Below are positions 37,913-49,370 of a DNA stretch of 64,000 nt, one piece after another. The notes under the pieces were generated by a model. That model worked only from the letters and a program-made list of their open reading frames with translations. It was not told the origin of the DNA and did not search any database. A program made the position numbers and the translations under genes. The DNA is from Patulibacter brassicae. GTDB lineage: Bacteria > Actinomycetota > Thermoleophilia > Solirubrobacterales > Solirubrobacteraceae. Every line of letters starts with the position of its first letter. The stretch's first letter is position 1. The stretch lies in NCBI RefSeq assembly GCF_033949425.1, contig NZ_JAXAVX010000002.1, positions 496,001 through 560,000 of the forward strand, given 5' to 3'.

Positions 37913-38935
37913 ATGCCGTCCGCCATGGTTCTCGCCGCCGGTCTGGGCACGCGCCTGCGACCGATCACCTTCGAGCTGCCCAAGCCGATGGTGCCGCTCC
38001 TGGACCGGCCGGCGCTCGCGCACACCGTCGACCTGCTGCATCGGCACGGCGTCGACCGGATCGTCGCCAACCTCCACTACTTCCCGGACACGATCCGCGG
38101 GTACTTCGGCGACGAGCTGGAGTACTCGCTCGAGGAGGAGCTCCTCGGCACGGCGGGTGGGGTGCGCAAGGCGCGCGACTTCTTCGGCGACGAGCCGTTC
38201 CTCGTCATCTCCGGCGACGCGCTGACCGACCTCGACGTCACGCGCCTGCTCGAGCGCCACCGCGAGACGGGCGGCGTCGCGACGCTCTGCGTCACGGAGG
38301 TCACGGACACGAGCCAGTACGGCGTCGTCCTGCACGACAAGGACGGCCGCATCACCGGGTTCCAGGAGAAGCCGGACCCCGCCGAGGCGCTCTCGACCCT
38401 CGCGAACTGCGGGATGTACCTCTTCTCGCCGGAGATCTTCGACTACTTCCCCGACGCGGACTTCGTCGACTTCGCGCACGACGTCTTCCCGCGGCTGCTG
38501 GAGCACGACGTCCCGTTCCACATCCACCAGCTCGACGGCGAGTACTGGAACGACGTCGGCTCGATCGACGAGCTGCGCAACGGCACCTTCGACGCCCTCA
38601 CCGGGGCGCTGCGCCTGGAGTCGGTGCCCGACGCGGGCCCGGAGGCCGTCGTCGTCGGCGAGGGCTCGTCGCTCGAGGCCGCCGAGCTCGTCGAGGGCCC
38701 GGTCTGGGTCGGCAAGGACGTCACCGTCGAGGCCGGCGTGCGCCTGCAGGGCCCGGTCGTCGTCGGCGACGGGGCCGTCGTGGGGCGGGGCTCCGCCCTG
38801 AAGCGCTCGATCGTCCTGCCGGGCACGACGATCCAGCCCGACACGATCCTCATCGAGGCGATCACGGGGCAGACCGGGATCGTCGGTGCGATGCGCCCCC
38901 GCGCGGAGACGCGCGTCGGCTCCGGCCGCGCCTGA
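37913..38935 (+). CDS. Sugar-nucleotide pyrophosphorylase (mannose-1-phosphate guanylyltransferase-like), second paralogue
   Basis: 340 residues. Signature VLAAGLGTRLRPITFELPKPMVPLLDRP is near the N-terminus, followed by SGDALTDLD and GFQEKPDP, then DGEYWNDVGSIDELR. A shorter beta-helix (about 245-325) follows. It shares the plan of the gene at 35375 but is clearly diverged, so the two probably act on different sugars or lipid-linked pathways. The ATG at 37913 fits the -10 spacing; another ATG lies four codons later. Confidence 0.83.
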   Translation: MPSAMVLAAGLGTRLRPITFELPKPMVPLLDRPALAHTVDLLHRHGVDRIVANLHYFPDTIRGYFGDELEYSLEEELLGTAGGVRKARDFFGDEPFLVISGDALTDLDVTRLLERHRETGGVATLCVTEVTDTSQYGVVLHDKDGRITGFQEKPDPAEALSTLANCGMYLFSPEIFDYFPDADFVDFAHDVFPRLLEHDVPFHIHQLDGEYWNDVGSIDELRNGTFDALTGALRLESVPDAGPEAVVVGEGSSLEAAELVEGPVWVGKDVTVEAGVRLQGPVVVGDGAVVGRGSALKRSIVLPGTTIQPDTILIEAITGQTGIVGAMRPRAETRVGSGRA

Positions 38936-38968
38936 GCGCCGACGCGGCCCGCCGCGCCCGCTCGTCGG

Positions 38969-39544
38969 TCAGCGCACGACGTCGTAGACGAGCTTCTGGA
39001 CGCCGTTGGCGTACGTCGCGCTGTCGATCAGCGCGAGGCGCTGGGCGTCCTTGTCGGTCTCGCTGAAGAGGCGCTTGCCGGCACCGAGCAGCGTCGGGAA
39101 CACGAGCAGGTGGTAGCGGTCGACGAGCCCGGCGTCGGCGAGCGCGCGGTTGAGCATCGCGCTGCCGTGGACCGTGATCGGGCCGCCGTCGGTCTCCTTC
39201 AGCGCGGCGACGTCGTCGAGCGACCGGAGGATCGTGATCTCGCCCCAGTCGTCGACGAGGTCGGACTCCTGCAGCGTCGTGGAGACGACGTGCTTCGGCA
39301 TCGCGTTGTAGCGCGGGAACTCCTCGGTCATCGTCGGCCAGACCGGCGCGAACGCCTCGTAGCTCACGCGCCCGAGGAGCATCGCCGTGGAGTCCTCCTG
39401 CTCCTGGGCCTTCAGCTCGTAGGCCTCCGGCAGGAACGCGACGTCCTTGAACGTCCAGCCGCTGTTGCGGTAGCCGGGCTCGCCGCCCGGGGCCTCGACG
39501 ACGCCGTCGAGCGACAGGAACGCGGTGGTGATGAGCTGGCGCAC
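38969..39544 (-). CDS. Dihydrofolate reductase-fold protein (RibD C-terminal type)
   Basis: 191 residues. It opens RQLITTAFLSLDGVVEAPGG and has LLGRVSYEAFAPVWP, GGPITVHGSAMLNRAL and VFPTLLGAGKRLF, the usual RibD_C/YwjB-type NADPH-binding pattern. Such proteins are abundant in Actinobacteria, and most have no proven substrate. It is probably not the main DHFR. The GTG at 39544 is preceded by AGGAG on the minus strand. It is convergent with the pyrophosphorylase gene. Confidence 0.85.
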   Translation of the reverse strand: MRQLITTAFLSLDGVVEAPGGEPGYRNSGWTFKDVAFLPEAYELKAQEQEDSTAMLLGRVSYEAFAPVWPTMTEEFPRYNAMPKHVVSTTLQESDLVDDWGEITILRSLDDVAALKETDGGPITVHGSAMLNRALADAGLVDRYHLLVFPTLLGAGKRLFSETDKDAQRLALIDSATYANGVQKLVYDVVR

Positions 39545-39659
39545 GGGATCTCCTGGTGGGTGCGAGCCCCCGGTCGCACCGGGAGCGTGGTCACGGGAGA
39601 GGACGGCGGGGCGGCGCCGAACTCATCGGCGCCGTCCTGAGTCGGTCCGGGCGGCCGCG

Positions 39660-40535
39660 CTATCCCGCGTCGAGCGCCGACGGCGCGGCGGCCCGCTCCT
39701 CGGCCTCGCGCCGCTCGCGCTCCGCCTCCTCGCGGTCCAGCAGGGCCTCCTCGCGGCGGGCGGTGCGCTCGGCCTCCTGGAGGCCCCGGATGAAGAGCAC
39801 GCCGAACGCGACGCCCATGATCAGCACCTGCTCGGTGGCCATCAGCGCGCCGGCCATCGCCTGGTCGGTCGTCGGCGTGAGGCCCCACCAGTTCTCGCCC
39901 GTCTCGTAGAACGCGTACATCGCGCCGGGGGCGAAGGTCAGCGCCATGCCCAGCAGGCCGACCGTGACCTTCGTGACGCCCATGTAGACCATCGGCCCCA
40001 TGGCGGTCATCCGCTCCCGCGACGGGATCGGGCGCAGCAGGTGCCACCAGTAGAGGAAGCCGACGCCGGTGAAGGTCATGTGCTCCAGCAGGTGGACCGT
40101 GTCGGAGCGGGCGGCGGCGTCGTAGAGCGCCGGGACGTGCCACAGCCACATGCCGAGGGTGTAGGCGACGAGGCCGAACCACGGGCGGGCGATGATGCCG
40201 AGGCGCTGCTCGAGCCACTGCACGCGCCGCGTGATCGGCCGCATGAGCACGCGGTTGAGGCCGAAGAGCAGCAGCAGCGGCATGACGTCCAGCAGCAGCA
40301 GGTGCTGGACCATGTGCATCACGAGGAGGGAGTCGCCCCAGCCGTCGATCGGGTTGCCCTGCGCGACGACGAGCGTCAGCGCGCCTCCGATCCAGGACGC
40401 GAGCCGCCAGATCGGCGCGTCGTCGCGATCGGTCGAGCGACGCACCCGCCACCACCGCGGCACGTACGCCGCGAGCAGGAGCAGGGCCATGATCGTCGGC
40501 GCCGGCTCGATGCCCCACGAAGTCGGAGGAGACAC
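39660..40535 (-). CDS. CtaG/caa3-type cytochrome c oxidase assembly-like membrane protein
   Basis: 291 residues with about seven membrane helices and conserved histidines: MHMVQHLLLLDVMPLLLLFG, LWHVPALYDAA, HLLEHMTFTGVGFLYWWHLL. This is the caa3_CtaG family, linked to copper delivery or assembly of cytochrome oxidase. The C-terminal 40 residues form a charged coiled coil (EERTARREEALLDREEAERER-like). The GTG at 40535 was chosen by the first membrane helix. It is divergent from comF. No oxidase genes are in the window. Confidence 0.85.
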   Translation of the reverse strand: MSPPTSWGIEPAPTIMALLLLAAYVPRWWRVRRSTDRDDAPIWRLASWIGGALTLVVAQGNPIDGWGDSLLVMHMVQHLLLLDVMPLLLLFGLNRVLMRPITRRVQWLEQRLGIIARPWFGLVAYTLGMWLWHVPALYDAAARSDTVHLLEHMTFTGVGFLYWWHLLRPIPSRERMTAMGPMVYMGVTKVTVGLLGMALTFAPGAMYAFYETGENWWGLTPTTDQAMAGALMATEQVLIMGVAFGVLFIRGLQEAERTARREEALLDREEAERERREAEERAAAPSALDAG

Positions 40536-40597
40536 GTCTCCAGTCTGGCGCAGTCCGGGCCTGGAGGCGGTTCGGCCCCCGGCGCGAGCATCGCTCC

Positions 40598-41278
40598 GTG
40601 ACCGCCCTCGACCTCCTGCTCGGCGCACTGGCGCCGGACCGCTGCCTGCACTGCCGCGCACCCGCCGATGCGGGCGCGCTGCTCTGCTCCGGCTGCCGCG
40701 GCGCGCTGCCGTGGCTCGCCGACGGGGGCTGCGCCCGATGCGGCCTGCCGATCCCGTGCGCGCCGGGGCGGTGCCCGGCGCGGGGGACGGCGCTCTCGGC
40801 GTCCTGGTCGCCGCTGGCCTACGAGGGCCCCGCCCGGAGCCTCGCGCTGGCGGGCAAGGCCCGCGCACCCGAGCGCGTCGCCGCGTTCCTCGGCGCGGCG
40901 ATGGCCCAGCGGCTGCCGCCGCGCCTGCGGGCCGGGAGCCCCGTGCTCGTCCCCGTGCCGGCCGATCCGGTGCGCGGTCGCCGCCGGGGCGCCGACCACG
41001 CCCTCCTCCTGGCGCGTCGGCTCGGGCGCGCGCGGGAGCTGCCGTGGCGGGCGGTGCTCGCGCGCCCACCGGCGCCGGCGCGCCACCGCCTCGCCGCCGG
41101 CCGGCGGCGCGGCATCGAGCTCGCGCCGCCCCGCGCGCTGCGTCGCGCGCCCCCGGTGGTCCTGCTCGTCGACGACGTGCACACGACCGGCGCGACGCTG
41201 AGCGCGTGCGCGGTCGCGCTCCAGGCCGCCGGCGCGCAGGAGGTTCGCGCCGTCACGGCGATGCGCACCCTGCGCTGA
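40598..41278 (+). CDS. ComF-family phosphoribosyltransferase-like protein
   Basis: 226 residues. A double zinc ribbon is at the N-terminus: CLHC, CSGC, CARC near residues 16-50. The phosphoribosyltransferase domain has the PRPP loop VLLVDDVHTTGATLS near residues 190-204. ComF is needed for DNA uptake in competent bacteria. In Actinobacteria its role is less clear. GAGCAT lies 6 nt before the GTG at 40598, a variant of the local leaderless signal. Confidence 0.88.
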   Translation: MTALDLLLGALAPDRCLHCRAPADAGALLCSGCRGALPWLADGGCARCGLPIPCAPGRCPARGTALSASWSPLAYEGPARSLALAGKARAPERVAAFLGAAMAQRLPPRLRAGSPVLVPVPADPVRGRRRGADHALLLARRLGRARELPWRAVLARPPAPARHRLAAGRRRGIELAPPRALRRAPPVVLLVDDVHTTGATLSACAVALQAAGAQEVRAVTAMRTLR

Positions 41279-41324
41279 GCGGGCGGCGGGACCGCCGGGA
41301 GACGCGCCCGGACTGGCGACCGTC

Positions 41325-41330
41325 TACGCT
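41325..41330 (+). promoter_or_regulatory. -10 element, leaderless start of GroES-like gene
   Basis: TACGCT ends 8 nt before the ATG at 41339. Confidence 0.5.
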
Positions 41331-41338
41331 CGCCGCCG

Positions 41339-41665
41339 ATGAGGCAGGTGCTGCGACCGCTGTTCGACCGCGTGGTCATCAAGGAGCTCGAGCCCGACCG
41401 GGTCCGCCGCTCCGGCCTCGTGGTGCCGCCGGGCTCCCACGAGCCGCCGCCGCAGCACGGGATCGTCCTGCAGGTGGGGCCGGGGCTCGACTGGTGGGGG
41501 CAGGCCGGCGTGCAGATGCCGGTGAAGCCCGGCGACCACGTCGTCTTCCCCGCGTCGGCCGGCGCCTGGGTCGACATCGAGGAGGAGCGCCTGCTCGTCT
41601 GCCGCGTCGGCGAGCTGCTCGGGGCGCTGGAGGAGCTCCCCGACGAGGCGCCGGGCACCGACTGA
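41339..41665 (+). CDS. GroES-like co-chaperonin homologue without adjacent groEL
   Basis: 108 residues with the Cpn10 beta-barrel pattern: LRPLFDRVVIKELEP, SGLVVPPG, a mobile-loop region (SHEPPPQHG), GIVLQVGPG and VKPGDHVVFPASAG, then ERLLVCRVGELLG. The mobile loop lacks the usual hydrophobic IVL tripeptide, so binding to GroEL is doubtful. It is slightly longer than typical GroES (about 97). No groEL is nearby. It may be a specialised paralogue; the role is unknown. Confidence 0.75.
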   Translation: MRQVLRPLFDRVVIKELEPDRVRRSGLVVPPGSHEPPPQHGIVLQVGPGLDWWGQAGVQMPVKPGDHVVFPASAGAWVDIEEERLLVCRVGELLGALEELPDEAPGTD

Positions 41666-41797
41666 CGGTGGCCGCCGGCCGGCCGGACGTCGCCGGGATC
41701 GGTTCTCGACGGACGTCCTCGAGGCATAGCACGGCGTCCACGGCGGGGGAAGCGCCCGCCGTCCATAGCAGACCTCGTCGTTCGACGTCGGCCGCCC

Positions 41798-41826
41798 TTG
41801 TCAGCGTGTTGCCGCGCTGTTACGGT
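41798..41826 (+). promoter_or_regulatory. Canonical sigma-A type promoter of hpf
   Basis: TTGTCA (41798-41803), 17-nt spacer, TACGGT (41821-41826). This is the best -35/-10 pair I found. A start near 41833 leaves a 37-nt leader containing AAGGAGAT before the ATG. Confidence 0.7.
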
Positions 41827-41869
41827 CGGCGCACCGCTTGGAAGTCCACCGGACGACGAAAGGAGATCC

Positions 41870-42241
41870 ATGCGGATCGAGGTGAAGGGCCGCAACGTCC
41901 CGATCACGGAGGAGCTGCGCGAGTGCATCGAGCGCCGGTTCCGAAAGGTCGACGCGCAGGTGTCCGAACTCGCCGAGCTCGAGATCGAGCTCTCCGAGGC
42001 CGGCAACCCCGCCGTCGCCGAGCCGTTCGGGGCCTCCGCCACCCTCCGCCTCAAGGGGGTCACGCTGCACGCCAGGGACGTCAGCGGCGACCTCAAGCAC
42101 GCGATCCACCTGGTCGAGGAGGAGCTGCACCGGCAGGTCAAGCGCCATCGGGTGCGCACGCGGCATCGCCGCGACGCGCGCCGCATGTCGCAGGCGCGCC
42201 GCGAGGGACGGGGAACCGACTTCGGGACGGCACAGGCCTAG
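41870..42241 (+). CDS. hpf: Ribosome hibernation-promoting factor / RaiA, short form
   Basis: 123 residues with the HPF/YfiA fold: MRIEVKGRNVPITEELRECIERRFRKV, the variable strand with ASATLRLKGVTLHARD, and LKHAIHLVEEELHRQVKRHR. It lacks the long C-terminal dimerisation domain common in Actinobacteria. Instead it ends in a 30-residue basic tail (RHRRDARRMSQARR). It binds the decoding centre of idle ribosomes. It has a strong promoter and Shine-Dalgarno sequence. The position between comF and secA is conserved widely. Confidence 0.88.
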   Translation: MRIEVKGRNVPITEELRECIERRFRKVDAQVSELAELEIELSEAGNPAVAEPFGASATLRLKGVTLHARDVSGDLKHAIHLVEEELHRQVKRHRVRTRHRRDARRMSQARREGRGTDFGTAQA

Positions 42242-42338
42242 CGCCGCAGAGACGCGAATCGACAGCCATGACCGGCCCCGTTCGGGCCGGCGGGCCGGGG
42301 GAGCGCCGCGACCGCGAAGCGGGCGGCACCCGGCCATC

Positions 42339-42370
42339 ACGGGGGCCGCGGCGGACGTCGCGGCCCCCGT
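42339..42370 (+). terminator. Hairpin terminator between hpf and secA
   Basis: 12-bp perfect stem ACGGGGGCCGCG (42339-42350) with 42359-42370, loop of 8 nt. It lies about 100 nt after the hpf stop. The rest of the 244-bp gap shows only GC-rich sequence. Confidence 0.75.
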
Positions 42371-42472
42371 CGTGCGCGGAGGGACCGGAGGTCGCCGAGC
42401 GGGCGGGGCCGGGGCGGGCGGCGCGCCGTCTCGACGGGGGATCCGGCCGGCGGGACGGGCTCGGTCCGCTGG

Positions 42473-42478
42473 TACCCT
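42473..42478 (+). promoter_or_regulatory. -10 element, leaderless start of secA
   Basis: TACCCT ends 7 nt before the ATG at 42486. Confidence 0.55.
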
Positions 42479-42485
42479 CAACTCC

Positions 42486-45341
<2,856 letters not shown>

Positions 45342-45388
45342 GCCGCCGCTGACCACCGGGTCCCGCGGCGCTGCGGCGCCCGGGCACG

Positions 45389-45428
45389 AACGCGCGAGGG
45401 CGGCCCGACCGGGCCGCCCTCGCGCGTT
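45389..45428 (+). terminator. Bidirectional terminator between secA and cysI
   Basis: 18-bp perfect stem (45389-45406 with 45411-45428), loop GACC. It lies between convergent genes and can serve both. Confidence 0.9.
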
Positions 45429-45478
45429 CTCGAGTCGGCGCGGCGGGCGCCGACGGACGCCCGTGCCGCGCGCCGCCG

Positions 45479-47245
45479 TCAGTCGTTGAAGAAGCGACCC
45501 TCGGTGACCTCGGCGACGAAGCCCGCGCGGATCACGAAGTCGCCGAAGCGCTCGCCGTCCTGCCGGTCCTTCGCGTAGGCGCCGAGGGTCTCGTCGAGCA
45601 CCTCGAGGATGACGTCCTCGCCGACGTTCTCGCGGACCATCTTGTTCAGGCGCTGGCCGTGGAAGCCGGCGCCGAGGTACAGGTTGTACTTCCCGGGGGC
45701 GCGGCCGGTGAGCGCGATCTCGGCGATGTACGGGCGGGCGCAGCCGTTCGGGCAGCCCGTCATCCGGATCGTGATCGGCTCCTCGGTCAGGCCGTGCGTC
45801 TCCAGCAGGCCCTCGATCTTCGTGATGAGGTCCGGCAGGTAGCGCTCGGCCTCGGCCATCGCCAGGCCGCAGGTGGGCATCGCGACGCACGCCATCGAGT
45901 TCAGGCGCAGCGCGCTGCGGCCCTTCGTCGGGACGTTGTCGATGCCGTGCTCGGCGAGCAGCGCGTCGACCTTCGGGCGGTCCTCCGGCGCGACGTCGGA
46001 GAGGATGACGCTCTGGTTCGGGGTGAGCCGGAAGACGCACAGGCCGGCCTGCGCGATCGCGCGCAGCCCGGTCAAGAGCCGCCGCTCGCCCCGGTCGATG
46101 ATCCGCCCGCTCTCGATGAAGAGCGTGAAGTGCTCGAGCCCGTCGTCGCCGGTGGTCCAGCCGAGCTGGTCGCCGTTCGAGTCGAACCGGAACCTCTTGG
46201 CGGGGGCGAGCGCGAAGCCGAGGCGACGCTCGATCTCGCCCTTGATGAACGGCAGGCCCTTGTCGTCGATCGTGTACTTGAAGCGGGCGTGCGAGCGGGT
46301 GACGCGATCGCCGTAGTCGCGCTGCACGCCCATCACGGCGTCGAGCGTCGGGACGAGCTGGTCGACCTCGATGAAGCCGATGACGTCGCCGAGCCGCGGG
46401 TAGGTCTCGGGCGCGCGGTCGGTGCGGCCCATGCCGCCGCCGATGACGACGTTGAAGCCCTTGAGCTTCCCGCGCGAGGCGATCGCGACGAAGCCGAGGT
46501 CCTGCGAGTAGATGTCGATGTCGTTGCTCGGCGGGACCGCGAAGCCGATCTTGAACTTCCGCGGCATGTACTGCTTGCCGTAGAAGGGCTCCTCGTCGTC
46601 GCCGCGCGGCGTGGCGGGCTTCTCGCCGAACCAGACCTCCTCGTAGGCCGAGGTCTTGTGGATGACGTGGTCCGACGCGATCCGCGCCTGCTCGTAGACC
46701 TGCTTGTGGAGCTTCGAGAGCCCGGGGTGCACGCCGCTCATCACCGTGCGGGCGACATCGCCGCAGGCGGCCTTGCCGTCGAGGCCGACGTCCCGCAGGC
46801 CGATCATCACCTCGCGCAGGGCGTTGCGGTCGAGGTAGTGGAACTGGAACGTCTGGCGCGTCGTCAGGCGGAACTGGTCGTTGCCGTGGAGGCGCCCGAG
46901 CTCGTCGATCTTCAGCCACTGCTCGGGGGTGCAGACGCCGCCCGGCAGGCGGCCGCGGAGCATGAACGTGAAGTAGGGCTCCAGCTTCTGCTGACGACGC
47001 TCGTCGCGGAGGTCGCGGTCGTCCTGCTGGTAGATCCCATGGAACTTCATGAGCTTGTTGTTGTTCTCGTCGACCGCGCGGGTGATCTCGTCGACGAGAT
47101 CGGTGGCGATCGTGCCGGCGAGGTAGTCGCTGTGGAACTTCAGCGACTCCTCGGGCGCGAGCTTCTCGAGCGGCTGGGAGAGGTCGCGGCTGCGGTCGAC
47201 CTCGACCGCCGGGGCCGCCGCCTGCGTCGTCTTCGTCGTGGACAT
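45479..47245 (-). CDS. cysI: Sulfite reductase hemoprotein (beta) subunit
   Basis: 588 residues of the nitrite/sulfite reductase family with two ferredoxin-like half-domains and the siroheme/4Fe-4S ligand motifs ACVAMPTCGLAMAEAERYLP and TGCPNGCARPYIAEI. The opening LSxxEKLAPEESLKFHSDYLAG and RLTTRQTFQFH are typical of CysI. It reduces sulfite to sulfide with six electrons from the flavoprotein encoded just upstream on the same strand. AGGAG overlaps the cysJ stop, and the ATG lies 9 nt after it, so the genes are coupled. Confidence 0.93.
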   Translation of the reverse strand: MSTTKTTQAAAPAVEVDRSRDLSQPLEKLAPEESLKFHSDYLAGTIATDLVDEITRAVDENNNKLMKFHGIYQQDDRDLRDERRQQKLEPYFTFMLRGRLPGGVCTPEQWLKIDELGRLHGNDQFRLTTRQTFQFHYLDRNALREVMIGLRDVGLDGKAACGDVARTVMSGVHPGLSKLHKQVYEQARIASDHVIHKTSAYEEVWFGEKPATPRGDDEEPFYGKQYMPRKFKIGFAVPPSNDIDIYSQDLGFVAIASRGKLKGFNVVIGGGMGRTDRAPETYPRLGDVIGFIEVDQLVPTLDAVMGVQRDYGDRVTRSHARFKYTIDDKGLPFIKGEIERRLGFALAPAKRFRFDSNGDQLGWTTGDDGLEHFTLFIESGRIIDRGERRLLTGLRAIAQAGLCVFRLTPNQSVILSDVAPEDRPKVDALLAEHGIDNVPTKGRSALRLNSMACVAMPTCGLAMAEAERYLPDLITKIEGLLETHGLTEEPITIRMTGCPNGCARPYIAEIALTGRAPGKYNLYLGAGFHGQRLNKMVRENVGEDVILEVLDETLGAYAKDRQDGERFGDFVIRAGFVAEVTEGRFFND

Positions 47246-47254
47246 CGGGGACTC

Positions 47255-49096
47255 CTAGTAGACGTCGAGGAGGTAGCGGTGCTCGCGCTTCAGCGCGGAG
47301 AGGTACTCGCGGGCGTCGTCCTCGCCCTTGCCGCCGTGCTCGGCGACGATCTCGGCGAGCGTCGCGTCGACGTCCGGCGCCATGTTCGTGGCGTCGCCGC
47401 AGACGTAGATCCGCGCGCCGTCCTCGAGCCACGCCCAGACGTCCCGCCCGGCCTGCCGGAGGCGGTCCTGGACGTAGGTCTTCGGCGTGGCATCGCGCGA
47501 GAACGCGGGGTCCAGCCGGGTCAGGACGCCGTCCTTCAGCAGCTGCTGCCACTCGACCTGGTAGAGGAAGTCGCTGCGGAAGTTCCGCTCGCCGAAGACG
47601 AGCCAGTTGCGCCCCTCGGCACCGCGCGCCTCGCGCTCCTGCAGGAACGCGCGGTAGGGCGCCACGCCGGTCCCGGCGCCGACCATGATGATCGGGACGT
47701 CGTCGGCGGGCAGGCGGAAGTGCTCGTTGGCCTGGACGTAGACCGGGACGTCGAGGTCCTCCGCGTCGCCGATCCGGGCGAGATGCCCGGACGCGACGCC
47801 CGTCCGCGGGCGGCCGTGGAGCTCGAACCGGACGGTGCTCACCGTGAGGTGCGCCTCGTCGGGCGCGGCGGCGAGGCTCGAGGCGATCGAGTACAGCCGC
47901 GGCTGGAGGGGACGCAGCCCGGCGAGGAGCTGCGCGGCGTCGAGGCCCGGGACCGGGAAGCGCTCGACGATGTCCAGCACGTGGTGCTCGTGGAGGTAGT
48001 CGAAGCGGGCCTTGGCGTCGCCGTCGCGCAGCGCCTCGAGCTCGCCGGCGCCGCTGAGCGTCGCCCACTGCTCGATGAAGCGCGGGGTGCCGGCGGTGAT
48101 CTCGTACGCGTGGGTCAGCGCCTCGCGCAGCGGCCGGTCGCCCTGCTTCGTCGGCACCGTCGCGTCGCCGGAGAGCGCGAGCCGGTCCAGCAGCGCCTCG
48201 ACGAGCTGCGGGTCGTTCTGGGGGACGACGCCGAGCGCGTCGCCCGGCTCGTAGGTCAGCCCCGAGCCCTCGAGCGAGAGCTCGACGTGGCGGGTCTCCT
48301 TCGACGATCCGCGCCCGGTGAGCACGACGTTCTCCAGCAGCGGCGCGGCGAACGGGTGCTTCTTGCCATGGGCGACCGCGCCGTTGCTCGACGCCGCGCC
48401 GTCGACCGACGGCGCACCACCGGCGGGGACGGCGGCCGCGGCGCCGGCGGGCGGCTCGTCCGGGACGAGCCGCGCGACCACGTCCGCGATCCAGGCCTCG
48501 GCGTCGTCCTCGTAGTCCACGTCGCAGTCGACGCGGTCGGCCAGGCGCGAGGCGCCGAGCTCCTCCAGGCGCGCGTCGAGCTGCTTGCCGGCCGAGCAGT
48601 AGTGCTCGTACGTCGAGTCGCCGAGGGCCAGGACCGCGAACCGCACGTCGGGGAGCTTCGGGGCCTTGCGCCCTGCAAGGAACTCGAAGAACCCGATCGC
48701 GCTCGGCGGCGGGTCGCCCTCGCCGTGCGTGGCGGCGATGACGACGAGATCCTGCTCGTCCTTCAGGAGGCGGGTCTTGTAGTCCGCCATGTCGGCGACC
48801 TCGGCCGGCACGCCCTGCGCGGTGGCGGCCGCGGCGACCTGGCCGGCGACCTCGCGGCTGTTCCCGGTGTCGGTGCCGTACAGCACCGTGAGCCGGCGGG
48901 CGGCGGGGGCGGCCGGGGCGGCGGTGGCGGCGGCGGCGCCGTCGTCGGCCGGGAGCGCGGCGGGCGCCGTGCCCGCGCCGGCGAGCCCCGCGAAGTAGCC
49001 GCTGAGCCAGATCGCCTGGTCGCGGTCCACCGTCGGCGCGAGGCGCTGGAGCTGGTCCTGCTGCTCGCTCGTGAGGGTCGGGATCGGGGTGCTCAA
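47255..49096 (-). CDS. cysJ: Sulfite reductase flavoprotein (alpha) subunit
   Basis: 613 residues: a flavodoxin domain (about 67-200; TVLYGTDTGNSREVA, THGEGDPPPSA, LALGDSTYEHYCSAGKQLD), an Ala/Gly-rich linker, an FAD-binding region (about 245-460; PRLYSIASS) and an NADPH domain (about 465-613; VGAGTGVAPYRAFLQ, FGERNFRSDFLYQ, AxIYVCGDATNMAPDV, C-terminal YLLDVY). It passes NADPH electrons to CysI. The start is TTG at 49096, chosen because the following residues (LTSEQQDQLQRL..IWLSGYFAG) align with CysJ N-termini and no ATG or GTG is available. Confidence 0.92.
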   Translation of the reverse strand: MSTPIPTLTSEQQDQLQRLAPTVDRDQAIWLSGYFAGLAGAGTAPAALPADDGAAAATAAPAAPAARRLTVLYGTDTGNSREVAGQVAAAATAQGVPAEVADMADYKTRLLKDEQDLVVIAATHGEGDPPPSAIGFFEFLAGRKAPKLPDVRFAVLALGDSTYEHYCSAGKQLDARLEELGASRLADRVDCDVDYEDDAEAWIADVVARLVPDEPPAGAAAAVPAGGAPSVDGAASSNGAVAHGKKHPFAAPLLENVVLTGRGSSKETRHVELSLEGSGLTYEPGDALGVVPQNDPQLVEALLDRLALSGDATVPTKQGDRPLREALTHAYEITAGTPRFIEQWATLSGAGELEALRDGDAKARFDYLHEHHVLDIVERFPVPGLDAAQLLAGLRPLQPRLYSIASSLAAAPDEAHLTVSTVRFELHGRPRTGVASGHLARIGDAEDLDVPVYVQANEHFRLPADDVPIIMVGAGTGVAPYRAFLQEREARGAEGRNWLVFGERNFRSDFLYQVEWQQLLKDGVLTRLDPAFSRDATPKTYVQDRLRQAGRDVWAWLEDGARIYVCGDATNMAPDVDATLAEIVAEHGGKGEDDAREYLSALKREHRYLLDVY

Positions 49097-49354
49097 GGTC
49101 GTCGAGAGGGCTCGTGCGTTGGGCCCGTCGCGGACGCGTGGGCGGGTGGCGGTGCCGCGAGATCGAGGGAGATCGCCGGCCGGAAATCCGGATCGATTTT
49201 CGCAGATTGCCGCGACCTCGGACCGGGGACACGCATTGTGCTGGACCCTGATCGGAATATGGTGGAGGAACAGGAAGGGCTGCGGGACCAGCAGGAAGGG
49301 ATCGGCGCCGCGGCCCCGGGCGCGGCGGGGCGCTCACCGCGTGGGAGGCGGTGC
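49097..49354. other. Intergenic region between divergent cysJ and prfB, unusually AT-rich patch
   Basis: The stretch at about 49185-49265 has several A/T runs (GGAAATCCGGATCGATTTTCGC, CATTGTGC, GGAATATGG), in contrast to the rest of the window, and probably holds the cysJI promoter and operator. An AGGAACAGGAAGGG/CAGCAGGAAGGG near-repeat follows at 49266-49301. I could not assign a SAM or other riboswitch. Confidence 0.4.
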
Positions 49355-49360
49355 TAGCGT
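49355..49360 (+). promoter_or_regulatory. -10 element, near-leaderless start of prfB
   Basis: TAGCGT ends 10 nt before the ATG at 49371. Confidence 0.5.
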
Positions 49361-49370
49361 CGAGTGGTCC

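Noticed and set aside
45659..49357. 1232-codon plus-strand frame opposite cysI and cysJ
   Set aside because: It is the antisense shadow of two clearly recognisable sulfite reductase subunits.
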